A DNA stretch of 64,000 bases from an uncultured Prevotella sp. (GTDB lineage Bacteria; Bacteroidota; Bacteroidia; Bacteroidales; Bacteroidaceae), in assembly GCA_900322175.1 (NCBI GenBank), contig ONYZ01000025.1:1-64000 (forward strand). The letters are read 5' to 3'. This document shows, piece after piece, positions 41,491-49,818 of the stretch. A model generated the notes under the pieces. It saw only the letters and a program-made list of their open reading frames with translations, searched no databases and was not told the origin of the DNA. Both the position numbers and the translations under genes were made by a program. The number at the start of each line of letters is the position of its first letter. Position 1 is the first letter of the stretch.

Positions 41491-41750
41491 CAGGATATTA
41501 TCATTCTTAACCTTTCTTGAATATAGCATTGAAAAATACGCCAGGGGAAGAAAATTTTAGCAAGGCAGAGTATAAGATATAACCAAAAGCCTGTATACGC
41601 ACCAATATTATTACCTGTTCTTTCTCCTATTATATATCCAACAAACGAAAGTATGCCAACTAATATCACAAATAAAAAAATTGGCAATCCCCCCATTTCG
41701 TTGAGAATTCCTAATATACTAATAACAATAATGTAAAGGATCCTAGTCAT
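41490..41750 (-). CDS. Small hypothetical membrane protein, coupled to the rSAM gene
   Basis: 86 residues, almost entirely hydrophobic with two or three membrane spans (ILYIIVISILGIL, GLPIFLFVILVGILSFVGYI, FWLYLILCLAKIFF). Its stop overlaps the rSAM start by one base (TGATG), so the two are translationally coupled. I do not recognise the family. In context it could help export or immunity for the modified peptide, but it is too small for a transporter on its own. A weak TAAATTTTGCA box with non-standard spacing abuts its ATG. Confidence 0.6.
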   Translation of the reverse strand: MTRILYIIVISILGILNEMGGLPIFLFVILVGILSFVGYIIGERTGNNIGAYTGFWLYLILCLAKIFFPWRIFQCYIQERLRMIIS

Positions 41751-41829
41751 TGCAAAATTTAAAAAAAATGTGCCTCCTAAGCTCCCAAATTCAGCTGACT
41801 CGTCATTATAGTTTCAGGTATGTGGAAAT

Positions 41830-42262
41830 GAAAAAGACGTGGGAGTTTGTTCCTCCGCGCCTATCCCAGTTGTCAGGCTCTCGCATTGCCCCCTTTCAAG
41901 GATAAGCAACGCAAGCCAGCCCACGCCGAGCAATATTATATATTCGGCGCAGACGTAAAGCCACTAAGATACTATGACAACTACGGAGCAACCGGGATAT
42001 AATACACCCACGCGAACGCTTCGTTGCATTACCGCTGTGAAAGGATTCAAATTTGCGAGATTTGACAACACAGACAGGTAACGTTCAGAAAACGTCCTTT
42101 CCCTTCGGCTGTCCTTACAAACGGTGTTCTCAGCCTCTAGATTCCATCAATGTTTGTTTTGACCCACCCGTCCTTACAGTCATCTGCCATATTTGCATCC
42201 TTTTTCGGTAGCAAGCGAGCAAAACTCATGTGTCAGGCTTCAGACAGCTTGAACAGGCTTAG
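41830..42262 (-). ncRNA. Possible structured non-coding RNA
   Basis: No convincing ORF in about 430 bases. On the minus strand a TATTTTTGC box (42268-42276) would start a transcript near 42261. The predicted RNA has several stems: GCGCCGA/TCGGCGT around an AT-rich loop (41924-41950), CGAAGCGTTCG (about 42013-42023), GGACGTT/AACGTTACC (42076-42097), and a weak GGAG/CTCC hairpin followed by a U tract near 41833. GTCCTTACA and TGTCAGGCT each occur twice. It does not show the RNase P or tmRNA signatures I know. Could be a mobile-element RNA or degraded sequence. Confidence 0.35.
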
Positions 42263-42267
42263 TCGCT

Positions 42268-42276
42268 GCAAAAATA
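42268..42276 (-). promoter_or_regulatory. -7 promoter-like box facing the possible ncRNA
   Basis: Reverse complement reads TATTTTTGC, matching TAnnTTTGC, with no ORF following on the minus strand for over 500 bases. Confidence 0.45.
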
Positions 42277-42404
42277 CATATATTTTTTCAATTCTTCGTA
42301 TTCTTTGAAAAAAAAACATCTAAATTCTCCGTCTTTTAATTTTTTTTACGTAAAAAGAGGCAGAACATGCCTTTGGTTTCTTTGTGCCAGGGGATGTCCC
42401 GTGA

Positions 42405-42824
42405 CATAACAACTCCTATCTTTCATCCCTGCAGCATAAGCTCCATTTAGGGCGGTATAAGAAAAAGAATTTCAAATGTCAGAACTGTGGATTCAAGAAT
42501 AAGACTTACGAGGAGAAAGAGCCGGACGTAAGAGTTGCAACTGGTATGATTGTCGATTTGTTTGAGAAGCGCTGCGACATCACCATAGTTGTTTCTGCTG
42601 ATAGCGATATGATTCCATCAGTAGAGATTATCAAGGGGTTCGCACCAGAGCATCCTGTTCATGTATTTGTTCCTCCTACGCAGAAGACGTATGCACTGGC
42701 AAGTAAATGTGATAATATGGTTTGGTTGGAACATTATAAAGCAAGGTTCGGACAATCGATGCTATCTGAAGAGGTAATCCTTCCAAATGGCCATAAATTA
42801 ACAAGGCCTGAAAACTGGAAATAG
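42405..42824 (+). pseudogene. 5'-truncated NYN-domain protein
   Basis: The frame is open from 42405, but the first ATG (42546) lies inside the domain. It encodes a CxxC segment (KCQNCGFKNKTYEEKEPDV) and then the second half of a NYN/LabA-like nuclease domain: RVATGMIVDLFEKRCDITIV, VSADSDMIPSVEIIKGF and HVFVPPTQKTYALASKCDNM. The first catalytic-Asp strand (FVDGxNL type) expected about 100 residues earlier is absent. Upstream is the possible ncRNA region, so the gene was probably cut by a rearrangement. Confidence 0.7.
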
Positions 42825-42981
42825 TTGATATGGAGTGTCTTGGAAACAAGGAACTGCTGAAGTTAAAGAAAACAGCTTTCTTAGCCTCATACCTCTCTCT
42901 CAAGAATATAAAGCTAAGCAAATATTCATCGAATATTTTTTTCTGTTCGTTTTGGCTGAACGGAAAATAGCTACCATAACT

Positions 42982-43047
42982 ATGAAACTGCTATCAAAGT
43001 CTAAGTACGCTAAGTATTGTCAGTGCCCTAACTCTGATGATAGCTGA
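42982..43047 (+). pseudogene. Short remnant resembling a DUF2779 protein start
   Basis: MKLLSKSKYAKYCQCP followed by NSDDS and a stop resembles the first residues of DUF2779 family proteins (LSKSxYxxxxQCPxxLW). Only about 16 residues match. The rest of the 42825-43140 stretch shows nothing else I can support. Confidence 0.3.
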
Positions 43048-43147
43048 GAGCAGAACGGAGGAGAAGGATCATTCCGCAGATTTTAAGTAATAATCACGGG
43101 GGGCGTGATTTTTTTATTAGAAATTTGGAAGTTATTAAAAATATTTT

Positions 43148-43156
43148 TATATTTGC
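43148..43156 (+). promoter_or_regulatory. -7 promoter box of the MscS gene
   Basis: TATATTTGC, 84 bases before the ATG at 43241. Confidence 0.6.
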
Positions 43157-43240
43157 GGCGTGATACTAATAACAACAAGCACTCGACAACAACCCGCAGA
43201 AAGGTGGAGGCGGTAAATTAGAAGAATAATATTTCAGACA

Positions 43241-45907
43241 ATGAAAAAACAACTGTTCACAATCATTCTTGCTCTGTGCATGTGCTCACTGCCGCTGATG
43301 GCCGTGGTGAGCGGACGATCGTTGACTAACACGTTAAAAGACCTTTGTACCGAACTGCAGGCAACCTTTATGCAGCGCTCGGATGCGCAGAAGCGATTTA
43401 ACGAGGACTTTGATCGTCAGCACAAGCGGATGATTGACGTGATTACCGAGTCGAACGAGCTCTCAATCCTGCTCTACACACAGGAGCAGGAGATGACGTT
43501 CGACCTGGCCTACGCACTTAAGAAGGTGACGGCCAGCTACAAGGACTTCAGCAAAGACCGACGACCGTACGATCGTATTGTGAACAGTTTGAACTACGAG
43601 ATTGACCGCAATGCTCGATTGATTGAGGCCCTGCGACGACTGCCGCCGATGATGAAGGAGATAGAGATGGAGATACTGCCCGACAGTCTGATGTATCGTA
43701 ACGACTCGCTGGATATGCACCTGACCGACTCGCTCTCGTTGCTGGAAAAAGAGGTTATCAGGATTGCCTTTAAGGATTCGCTCTCGGCACCCTTTGTGCT
43801 AGATTCGATAGGCGAGGCGTATCGCGATTCGTGCATCTTCTTCGTATCCGAAATACTGAAGATGAACGCTAATAACCGTGCTACCATAGTGGCCGACAGT
43901 ACACACTATCAGGAAGCATACCTGCGCCTGAAGGAGACCTACGACTATGCTGAGCAACGCTATCGGGCTTTGGAACGCTATATCTTTGTGGACGGACAGA
44001 CACCGTTTTTGGACATCATGGCCACCCCCACCTATTATTGGAACAAAACCAAAGTTGACCTGCGGGGGCAGTACAGTTTGAAGGAGCTGAACGATGCGAT
44101 GGAAGAAAGCGAACTGGATGATGACGAAGATAATGACATCTCGTTCTTTCAACACTTTTCGAGTAAGGCCGAAAACACAATGTTGGTAATAGTGTGTGTG
44201 TTTCAGTTGGTGGTGCTAGTATTGTTCTGGTTGCTGGCTCTGCTGGTGCTGTGGCTGCTTTACCGCTATACCCGACTGAAGCGCTATGTGCCGAAGAGAA
44301 AACTTTCGATTATCTCGATACTGCTGGGTACCATCCTTTACTTCCTGATATTCGGATTATCGTTGTATGGCGACGAATATATTAATCTGGGCGTGGAGCA
44401 CATCAATACTTTCCTATGGCTGCTGATAGCTATCACGGGCTCGTTGTTGCTACGTGTAAGGCCCGAGCAGTTCCGACAGGGCATTGTGCTCTATTCGGCC
44501 ACATTCCTGGTGGTACTGATGATCATATCGTGCCGTATAACCTTTATGCCTGACAAGATGATGGTGATGCTGTTCCCGCCAATATTGCTGCTGGTCGCCA
44601 TCTGGCAGTTGTGCTGCTGCATATGGGTTAGCGGCAAGGCCACGTCTATTGACCGCACCTTGGGCTGGTGGGCATTAGGCGTTTATCTGGTGGCATTTGG
44701 TTTCGCGTTTGCGGGCTACACCTTTGTGGCATTGCTTATCCTGGTGTGGTGGTATTTCCTGTTGGCAGTATGGCTTACCGTGGTGTGCATACTTGACCTG
44801 ATGAACCGCTACAAAGAACGCTGGCTTGACAAGCGGGTTGACAATCTACGCAATCGCATCACCTATGTTTCGGGCGAAGATCGTGAGCAGCTGTTGTTTG
44901 GTGCTACGTGGTTCTACGACCTGATTCGTCAGGTGGCCATTCCCTGCATTGTGCTGCTGTCGTTGCCGTTGTGTGTGCGCCTGTCGTTAGGTATCTTCGA
45001 CTTCGACGACCTGTTTGTACGCTTCTACGAACGGCCGTTTATCCATCTCACCGACATGAACGATGTAGAGACGTTAAGCATATCTGCCCAGAGCATTATC
45101 TATCTGTTGATACTCTTCTACGTCTTGCGTTATGTCAGCAGGGCCGTACACGCCATTTGGCAGTATGCCCGTTACGTTACATTCATGCGCAAGCATAACC
45201 GTCATTCCATCCGTCCAAACGAAATCAACCTGTCGTTGGGCAATAGTATCATCAGCGTGCTTATCTGGATGGTGTTTGCTTTGGTGGTTATCACGGAATG
45301 GCAGATTCCTACGGGTTCGTTAGGACTGATAGCGGGAGGTCTGTCGGCTGGTGTCGGTTTGGCGCTCAAGGATGTGATCAACAACTTTATCTACGGCATA
45401 CAATTGATGGGTGGACGACTGCGTGTAGGCGACTGGATAGAGTGCGACGGTATTCGTGGTAAGGTAACGGCCATCAATTATCAGTGTGTGCAGGCTGAGA
45501 CCATCGAGGGCACGGAGATGTCGTTCCTTAACTCGTCGCTGTTTGGTAAGAACTTCAACAACCTGACACGTAATAACTCGTACGAGTTGACGATTATTAC
45601 CGTGGGTGTGGCCTACGGTACCTCGGTGCAGCATGTGCGTGAGGTGTTGGTAGAGGCGATGCAGAAGATGTGTACCAAGGATAAGTACGGTAGGGATATT
45701 GTGGATCCCAAGTATGGTGTTTATGTGGTTGTGGGGAATATGAGCGACAGTGCTGTGGACATCTCTGTAAAGCAGTATGTGTTGGTGGCTGAGCAGATTG
45801 GTTATCGTGATCGTGCCAAGGAGGTGATTTACGAAGCCCTCAACGCCGCCGGTATCACCATCGCCTTCCCACAGTGCGATGTACACTTGATTCCAAGCAA
45901 TCTATGA
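43241..45907 (+). CDS. Large mechanosensitive ion channel (MscS family, MscK-like layout)
   Basis: 888 residues. A signal peptide and a long periplasmic helical domain (to about residue 300) are followed by eight or more membrane spans and the MscS pore helix and beta domain: GSLGLIAGGLSAGVGLALKD (pore-lining helix rich in Gly/Ala), VINNFIYGIQLMGGRLRVGD, ECDGIRGKVTAINYQCVQAE, SFLNSSLFGKNFNN. The large periplasmic part resembles MscK/YbiO-type proteins. It opens on membrane tension to release solutes during osmotic downshock. Single gene with own promoter and a strong terminator shared with the next, convergent gene. Confidence 0.92.
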   Translation: MKKQLFTIILALCMCSLPLMAVVSGRSLTNTLKDLCTELQATFMQRSDAQKRFNEDFDRQHKRMIDVITESNELSILLYTQEQEMTFDLAYALKKVTASYKDFSKDRRPYDRIVNSLNYEIDRNARLIEALRRLPPMMKEIEMEILPDSLMYRNDSLDMHLTDSLSLLEKEVIRIAFKDSLSAPFVLDSIGEAYRDSCIFFVSEILKMNANNRATIVADSTHYQEAYLRLKETYDYAEQRYRALERYIFVDGQTPFLDIMATPTYYWNKTKVDLRGQYSLKELNDAMEESELDDDEDNDISFFQHFSSKAENTMLVIVCVFQLVVLVLFWLLALLVLWLLYRYTRLKRYVPKRKLSIISILLGTILYFLIFGLSLYGDEYINLGVEHINTFLWLLIAITGSLLLRVRPEQFRQGIVLYSATFLVVLMIISCRITFMPDKMMVMLFPPILLLVAIWQLCCCIWVSGKATSIDRTLGWWALGVYLVAFGFAFAGYTFVALLILVWWYFLLAVWLTVVCILDLMNRYKERWLDKRVDNLRNRITYVSGEDREQLLFGATWFYDLIRQVAIPCIVLLSLPLCVRLSLGIFDFDDLFVRFYERPFIHLTDMNDVETLSISAQSIIYLLILFYVLRYVSRAVHAIWQYARYVTFMRKHNRHSIRPNEINLSLGNSIISVLIWMVFALVVITEWQIPTGSLGLIAGGLSAGVGLALKDVINNFIYGIQLMGGRLRVGDWIECDGIRGKVTAINYQCVQAETIEGTEMSFLNSSLFGKNFNNLTRNNSYELTIITVGVAYGTSVQHVREVLVEAMQKMCTKDKYGRDIVDPKYGVYVVVGNMSDSAVDISVKQYVLVAEQIGYRDRAKEVIYEALNAAGITIAFPQCDVHLIPSNL

Positions 45908-45908
45908 G

Positions 45909-45967
45909 ATAGTACGGCAGAATCTGCCAGATACTCGTTAACTATCTACCAGATTCTGCCGTACTAT
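45909..45967. terminator. Bidirectional terminator with an 18-bp perfect stem
   Basis: ATAGTACGGCAGAATCTG (45909-45926) is complementary to CAGATTCTGCCGTACTAT (45950-45967), loop 23 bases. It lies between the MscS stop at 45907 and the end of the convergent gene at 45996. Confidence 0.85.
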
Positions 45968-45995
45968 GATTAATGTATTAACGTGCCCTCAGGAA

Positions 45996-46544
45996 CTACC
46001 AAATCAATTCGGAATTGTAATAATACACTACCGAAAGTCGATAGTGAATATCGTCTTTGCTTGCTGTATAAGTATGGCTTGAACGGGCATCAAAATATTG
46101 TGCTTGCTTAATAAGCAGACGATTGCGTGTGGTTTCTCTTATCCAAAATGTAGACTCTGGATTGACATGCATCGATATGGATTCGAACTGTTTTAACAGC
46201 TCCTGGTTGTTGCGGATAATGCTGAGTACCTCTTCTACTTCGGCAGCCTTTGGAAAAGGAAAACTATAATAGTTGGAATTATAGAATAAATGTTCTGTGT
46301 CGTCTTTCACGAAGGGCATGCCTTCAACTATATTTATGAACGATGCTGGCATTTTGCCTAGAACTTTAACTAATATACCTCGCTTTTCGTTGGATGCTTC
46401 GCGAATACATACATATCTTGAAGAAACAAATTGCTTATATGTTTCCATTCTACCATTCTTCAGCATTCTGTCTGAACGCTGAATATTAACGATTTCGCCA
46501 ATTTTCCAATTTGTTTCTATTGATTCCATACTTTCGATATACAT
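45996..46544 (-). CDS. Hypothetical protein
   Basis: 182 residues, or 177 if the second Met is used (MESIETNWKIGEIVNI). No signal peptide, membrane span or Cys cluster. Two beta-rich segments (YKQFVSSRYVCIREASNEKR, GILVKVLGKMPASFINIVEG) and a basic/aromatic C-terminus. I do not recognise it. It has its own promoter box (46569-46578) and lies next to the large inverted-repeat element. Confidence 0.65.
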   Translation of the reverse strand: MYIESMESIETNWKIGEIVNIQRSDRMLKNGRMETYKQFVSSRYVCIREASNEKRGILVKVLGKMPASFINIVEGMPFVKDDTEHLFYNSNYYSFPFPKAAEVEEVLSIIRNNQELLKQFESISMHVNPESTFWIRETTRNRLLIKQAQYFDARSSHTYTASKDDIHYRLSVVYYYNSELIW

Positions 46545-46568
46545 TTTTGTGCTCTTCTGTAAGAGCGG

Positions 46569-46578
46569 TGCAAAGGTA
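46569..46578 (-). promoter_or_regulatory. -7 promoter box of the 45996-46544 gene
   Basis: Reverse complement reads TACCTTTGCA, 25 bases before the start codon. Confidence 0.7.
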
Positions 46579-46658
46579 TTGATTTTTTCTGAAACAAAAG
46601 AATGACATGGTATTTTTTTAGAATCTTTTTTTGATTAGTCATTTCAATAAAAATCTGT

Positions 46659-47018
46659 CATCTCTCAACAGATCTCTCAAAACCCGCATAAATACAGGGG
46701 ATTCGGGCGGTGAGAGATGGTTCTGATCCCTCCCTCATCTCTCCCTTATTTCTCCCTTATCTCTCCCTGCGAGACTCATGCCACCTAGTCGGCGCGCTTT
46801 CCACAGCGTTCGCATTTCCGAGTGCAAGGATACAAAATAAAAAAGCGTTTTGCAAGTTTTTCGGCAATTATTTTGCTATTTTTCTTGAAATGTTAAAATT
46901 TTGACGCGTTGAGAGAAGGCATGAGAGATTAGGGAGAGATGAGGGAGGGATCAGAACCATCTCTCACCGCCCGAATCCCCTGTATTTATGCGGGTTTTGA
47001 GAGATCTGTTGAGAGATG
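46659..47018. repeat. 360-bp element with perfect 88-bp inverted repeats
   Basis: The left arm 46659-46746 (CATCTCTCAACAGATCTCTC to CATCTCTCCCT) is the exact reverse complement of the right arm 46931-47018, with 184 bases between. AAAAATCT just outside both arms extends the symmetry imperfectly. The centre is AT-rich, has no ORF and carries a promoter-like TATCCTTGC on the minus strand (46824-46832). No transposase or obvious target-site duplication is seen. Termini CATCTCTCA match the smaller element at 21397-21547. Confidence 0.95.
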
Positions 47019-47063
47019 GATAGATTTTTGGCGACTTCTATAAATATTAGAATCGTGTGCCGT

Positions 47064-47218
47064 ATTCGGATTATGTCTTTGAGTCATTCGGATTATCTCT
47101 TCAAGTTGTTCGGCCCAGTCCTTATAGTGTGTTCCCAACGTGGGAACGATTCATTCCCAACGTGGGAACATTTCATTCCCAAGGAGGGAACAAGCCGTTC
47201 CCATGATGGGAACAAATG
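47064..47218. repeat. 22-bp-phased repeat array with TTCCC/GGGAA palindromes
   Basis: Units start at 47064, 47086, 47108, 47131, 47153, 47175 and 47197, a 22-bp period with one 23-bp step. The first three begin [A/G]TTCGG. The last four are palindromes, for example GTTCCCAACGTGGGAAC and GTTCCCATGATGGGAAC. The array lies upstream of the promoter at 47279. Confidence 0.85.
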
Positions 47219-47278
47219 CAAGAAGCCACTTATTTTCATTTTCTCGCATAATTATTTGGCAGAATGAAGATTTGTGTG

Positions 47279-47287
47279 TACCTTTGC
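47279..47287 (+). promoter_or_regulatory. -7 promoter box of the 47320 gene
   Basis: TACCTTTGC, 33 bases before the ATG and 60 bases after the palindrome array. Confidence 0.7.
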
Positions 47288-47319
47288 CAGCAGAATAATT
47301 ATCTACCTACCATAATTGT

Positions 47320-47751
47320 ATGACAAGAGGCGTATGTATTTATAAGGTATTAGGGCTTTTAGCTTTGGTTGTTTTTTTGACGGGATGTGCCGCTGAGAAG
47401 GAGCCACTGATTATATCTCCGTTATCTCAGGATTTTATGACAGAACCTACGATGCCGAAATATCCTGGTGGAATAGAGAAAATGTTTGAGTTTATTGCAT
47501 ATAACCTACGCTGGCCAGATGACGATGCTTGCATACAAGGGCGTGTGGTAGTATCTTTCATAGTGGAGAAGGATGGTAGTCTAACTGATGTAAAAGTCAT
47601 AAAGAGTGTAGATCCAGCATTCGACAAGGAGGCCGTTCGTGTAGTAAAGTCTATGCCCAAGTGGGAGCCAGGCATGTGGAGAGGAAAACCTGCCAGAGTA
47701 CATTATTGTATACCAATTAAATTCCGCCTTCTTGCAGATGAAAATAATTAG
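47320..47751 (+). CDS. Lipoprotein with TonB C-terminal domain
   Basis: 143 residues. Lipobox FLTGCAAEK at about residue 20. The rest is a complete TonB_C-type fold: MPKYPGGIEKMFEFIAYNLR, then GRVVVSFIVEKDGSLTDVKV and KEAVRVVKSMPKWEPGMWRG. Such stand-alone lipid-anchored TonB domains are common in Bacteroidetes. Unlike real TonB it has no inner-membrane anchor or proline spacer, so it cannot energise transport alone. The DKNYY gene follows after 33 bases and is probably on the same transcript. Confidence 0.85.
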   Translation: MTRGVCIYKVLGLLALVVFLTGCAAEKEPLIISPLSQDFMTEPTMPKYPGGIEKMFEFIAYNLRWPDDDACIQGRVVVSFIVEKDGSLTDVKVIKSVDPAFDKEAVRVVKSMPKWEPGMWRGKPARVHYCIPIKFRLLADENN

Positions 47752-47784
47752 AGCAATTGTAAGTATACTTATAATTATCCTGTT

Positions 47785-49230
47785 ATGACAAGAGATAATA
47801 AAAACTTTGAGGAATCGATTAAAGATAGTGGACTGATAGCTCGCATTTTGGGAGGGCAGCCAACGGTTCTTCAGAAGGTATTCTTCTGGCTCATGGTTAT
47901 GTCGCTGTTGATATGGTCTTTATTTTTCTTTGGTTCACTATTCCTCTTTGATGCTCCAATCCGTTCGACAATTGACGAAATCTGCCGTTATGGTATATTT
48001 TTCACCATATTACTCTATCCCATCTATCTGTTTCCATTAATGAGGTTTTGTTTGTGGGCATCCAGGCGTTTGAAGGCTTCTTGGCTATTCTTCTTATGTC
48101 CATTGATTCCTATTGTTGTAATTTCTTTCTTTTTCAAAATGGATTCGAGCGAATTTGCTGCTGAGAAGCCAGAAGGATACGACCCGTCTACATTCGTACG
48201 TCTAAATGAAGCATATTCAAAAGACGTAAAACATGTATACTATCACAATGAAATTCTAGATTTGGCAGACCCTTCATCTTTCCGTGTACTAAGCGAGAAC
48301 CATTCTGCTGACAAACGACATGTATGGTATAATAACGATACCATCCCAAGTGCTGATCCAACAACATTTGTTGTTCCTGAAAGCAAAAACGGTCTTAGTT
48401 TTTCTCTCGCGCTTGCACACGATGCCCATGATTACTATCACGGCACATCTCCACTTCACGTGGCAGACGTGAGCAGTTTTAAGAAAATAGATGGCAGTTG
48501 GGCGATAGATTGCAAGAATGTCTATTATCTAGGATTAGATGCTAGCATTGGAGAAAATAATATTCCTATCGGCGATTATGCAACATTTAGAGCTCTAAGT
48601 TTCCGCTATGCTAAGGATTCTAAATGTGTATACTACGAGAATCAGATAGTTGAAGGGGCTGATCCAAAATCTTTCAGAGTGTTGGATGGCGAACAGCACT
48701 TTGCACAAGATAAGAATCGTGTATATTATCAGGCTAGTGGCTCGTCTATACGAGACCTCAAATCGCTAAAGCATAAGAATATGGATATGGGATTGAACGA
48801 TGCATTCCACACTGATGGCAAGACTGTATATAATTCAGAACTTATGGCCATGCCTGCAGGTTGTGACTTTGCAACCATTCATCGGATTGAGCGTTATCGT
48901 GACTGGTATGCAGACAAGAATCGGGTTTATTACGAAAATCGCCTTTTGCCTGGAGCCAACCCTTTGACATTCAGGATATTCCAGTCGCATTATGTATCAG
49001 AGAATCATGTATCGAATAACAACAAAGATGACGATTATTCATGTGATGTCGACCATGTTTATTATCAAGACTCATTGATCACAGGAGTTGATATAGCTTC
49101 TTTTATTTGTGGTTACGATTATGTAGACTCCTGTCCATTTGCCTTCGACAAGAATCGTTATTACCAAGGCAGTCCGAATCCCCGCCTTGAAAAACTACGT
49201 CAAGGCAAATGCCATGTTGACAGCGAGTAA
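47785..49230 (+). CDS. DKNYY-repeat membrane protein
   Basis: 481 residues. Three hydrophobic segments at the N-terminus (about residues 30-130) anchor the protein in the membrane. The remainder is made of DKNYY-type repeats such as YSKDVKHVYYHNEIL, YAKDSKCVYYENQIVEGADP, FAQDKNRVYYQAS and WYADKNRVYYENRLLPGANP. DKNYY proteins have no established function; the repeats probably form a beta structure for binding at the cell surface or in the periplasm. It is downstream of a TonB-domain lipoprotein. Confidence 0.8.
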   Translation: MTRDNKNFEESIKDSGLIARILGGQPTVLQKVFFWLMVMSLLIWSLFFFGSLFLFDAPIRSTIDEICRYGIFFTILLYPIYLFPLMRFCLWASRRLKASWLFFLCPLIPIVVISFFFKMDSSEFAAEKPEGYDPSTFVRLNEAYSKDVKHVYYHNEILDLADPSSFRVLSENHSADKRHVWYNNDTIPSADPTTFVVPESKNGLSFSLALAHDAHDYYHGTSPLHVADVSSFKKIDGSWAIDCKNVYYLGLDASIGENNIPIGDYATFRALSFRYAKDSKCVYYENQIVEGADPKSFRVLDGEQHFAQDKNRVYYQASGSSIRDLKSLKHKNMDMGLNDAFHTDGKTVYNSELMAMPAGCDFATIHRIERYRDWYADKNRVYYENRLLPGANPLTFRIFQSHYVSENHVSNNNKDDDYSCDVDHVYYQDSLITGVDIASFICGYDYVDSCPFAFDKNRYYQGSPNPRLEKLRQGKCHVDSE

Positions 49231-49273
49231 AGCGATTGTTTACTTAACATTTAATCGAAGAGAAAATGGGAAT

Positions 49274-49449
49274 CATAAATCACAGATTGACTTTAATCCT
49301 GCTCTTAAAACTATGGGGCTAGCTGCTATCTGGGAGAGTCTTCAAATCCTGATAAAGTCGTCTTTCGCGCCAATCGCCCCTTCATCTATTTCATCCGCGA
49401 CGGCTTTGGCTCCATCTGCTTTGCAGGGGTATATCGTGGAGGTAAGTGA
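49274..49449 (+). pseudogene. Serpin remnant
   Basis: A first frame reads HKSQIDFNPALKTMGL, like the conserved ydLxxxLxxLGm segment of serpins. In another frame, bases 49351-49449 read VVFRANRPFIYFIRDGFGSI and CFAGVYRGGK before a stop, matching the serpin C-terminal strands (FxADRPFLFxIRDxxTGxILFxG). The reactive-centre region between them is missing. A deleted and frameshifted leftover; no upstream serpin body is present. Confidence 0.6.
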
Positions 49450-49520
49450 GTTATTAATGAATAATTGGTAAGATGGTAAACTTGTTACTAAACGTATCTT
49501 TTGGCATTTTGACGAAATCA

Positions 49521-49556
49521 AAAGAGGATGTGGCAATTACATCACATCCTCTTTTG
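49521..49556 (-). terminator. Terminator of the tRNA-Tyr transcript
   Basis: AAGAGGATGTG / CACATCCTCTTTT-type hairpin just beyond the tRNA 3' end on the minus strand. Confidence 0.8.
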
Positions 49557-49558
49557 CT

Positions 49559-49644
49559 TGGTGGGTGCTGATGGATTCGAACCACCGAAGTCGAAAGACA
49601 GCAGATTTACAGTCTGCCCCATTTGGCCACTCTGGAAAACACCC
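49559..49644 (-). tRNA. tRNA-Tyr (GTA anticodon)
   Basis: On the minus strand the gene starts GGGTGTTTTCCAGAGTGGCC. The acceptor stem GGGTGTT pairs with AGCACCC; the anticodon loop ACTGTAAATC gives GTA; a long variable arm (CTGTCTTTCGACTTCGG) makes it class II, as expected for bacterial tRNA-Tyr; the T arm is GGTTCGAATCC. CCA is encoded (49559-49561). A promoter box, TACCTTTGCA in reverse complement, lies at 49660-49669. Confidence 0.95.
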
Positions 49645-49659
49645 TGTTCTGAAATCGGG

Positions 49660-49669
49660 TGCAAAGGTA
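49660..49669 (-). promoter_or_regulatory. -7 promoter box of tRNA-Tyr
   Basis: Reverse complement reads TACCTTTGCA, 15 bases before the mature tRNA 5' end. Confidence 0.75.
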
Positions 49670-49773
49670 CTAATAATTTCTGAATCCCACAAATTTTCGG
49701 GCAGAAAAATATTCAAAAAGTTGAAATATCTTAAGAAATCGCCTTTAAATTTGGCATTTTGCAATAATTCCAC

Positions 49774-49782
49774 TATATTTGC
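49774..49782 (+). promoter_or_regulatory. -7 promoter box of the alcohol dehydrogenase gene
   Basis: TATATTTGC, 37 bases before the ATG at 49819. Confidence 0.65.
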
Positions 49783-49818
49783 AGCATCATTGCAATCACA
49801 AAAATAAACGTGTAAAGT

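Noticed and set aside
41830..42262. RNase P RNA or tmRNA
   Set aside because: The GAGGAAAGTC-type core of RNase P and the tRNA-like ends of tmRNA are absent on both strands.
42835..43047. A 70-residue plus-strand ORF
   Set aside because: No protein-like composition or promoter; only the last 21 codons resemble the start of a known family, recorded as a low-confidence remnant.
47064..47218. A CRISPR array, because of regular spacing of short repeats
   Set aside because: The period is 22 bp, the conserved part is itself a palindrome, spacers are only 5-6 bp between palindromes and no cas genes are present.
47016..47267. An 83-residue ORF with FPTWE-like repeats
   Set aside because: It is only the translation of the palindrome array and contains no initiation region.
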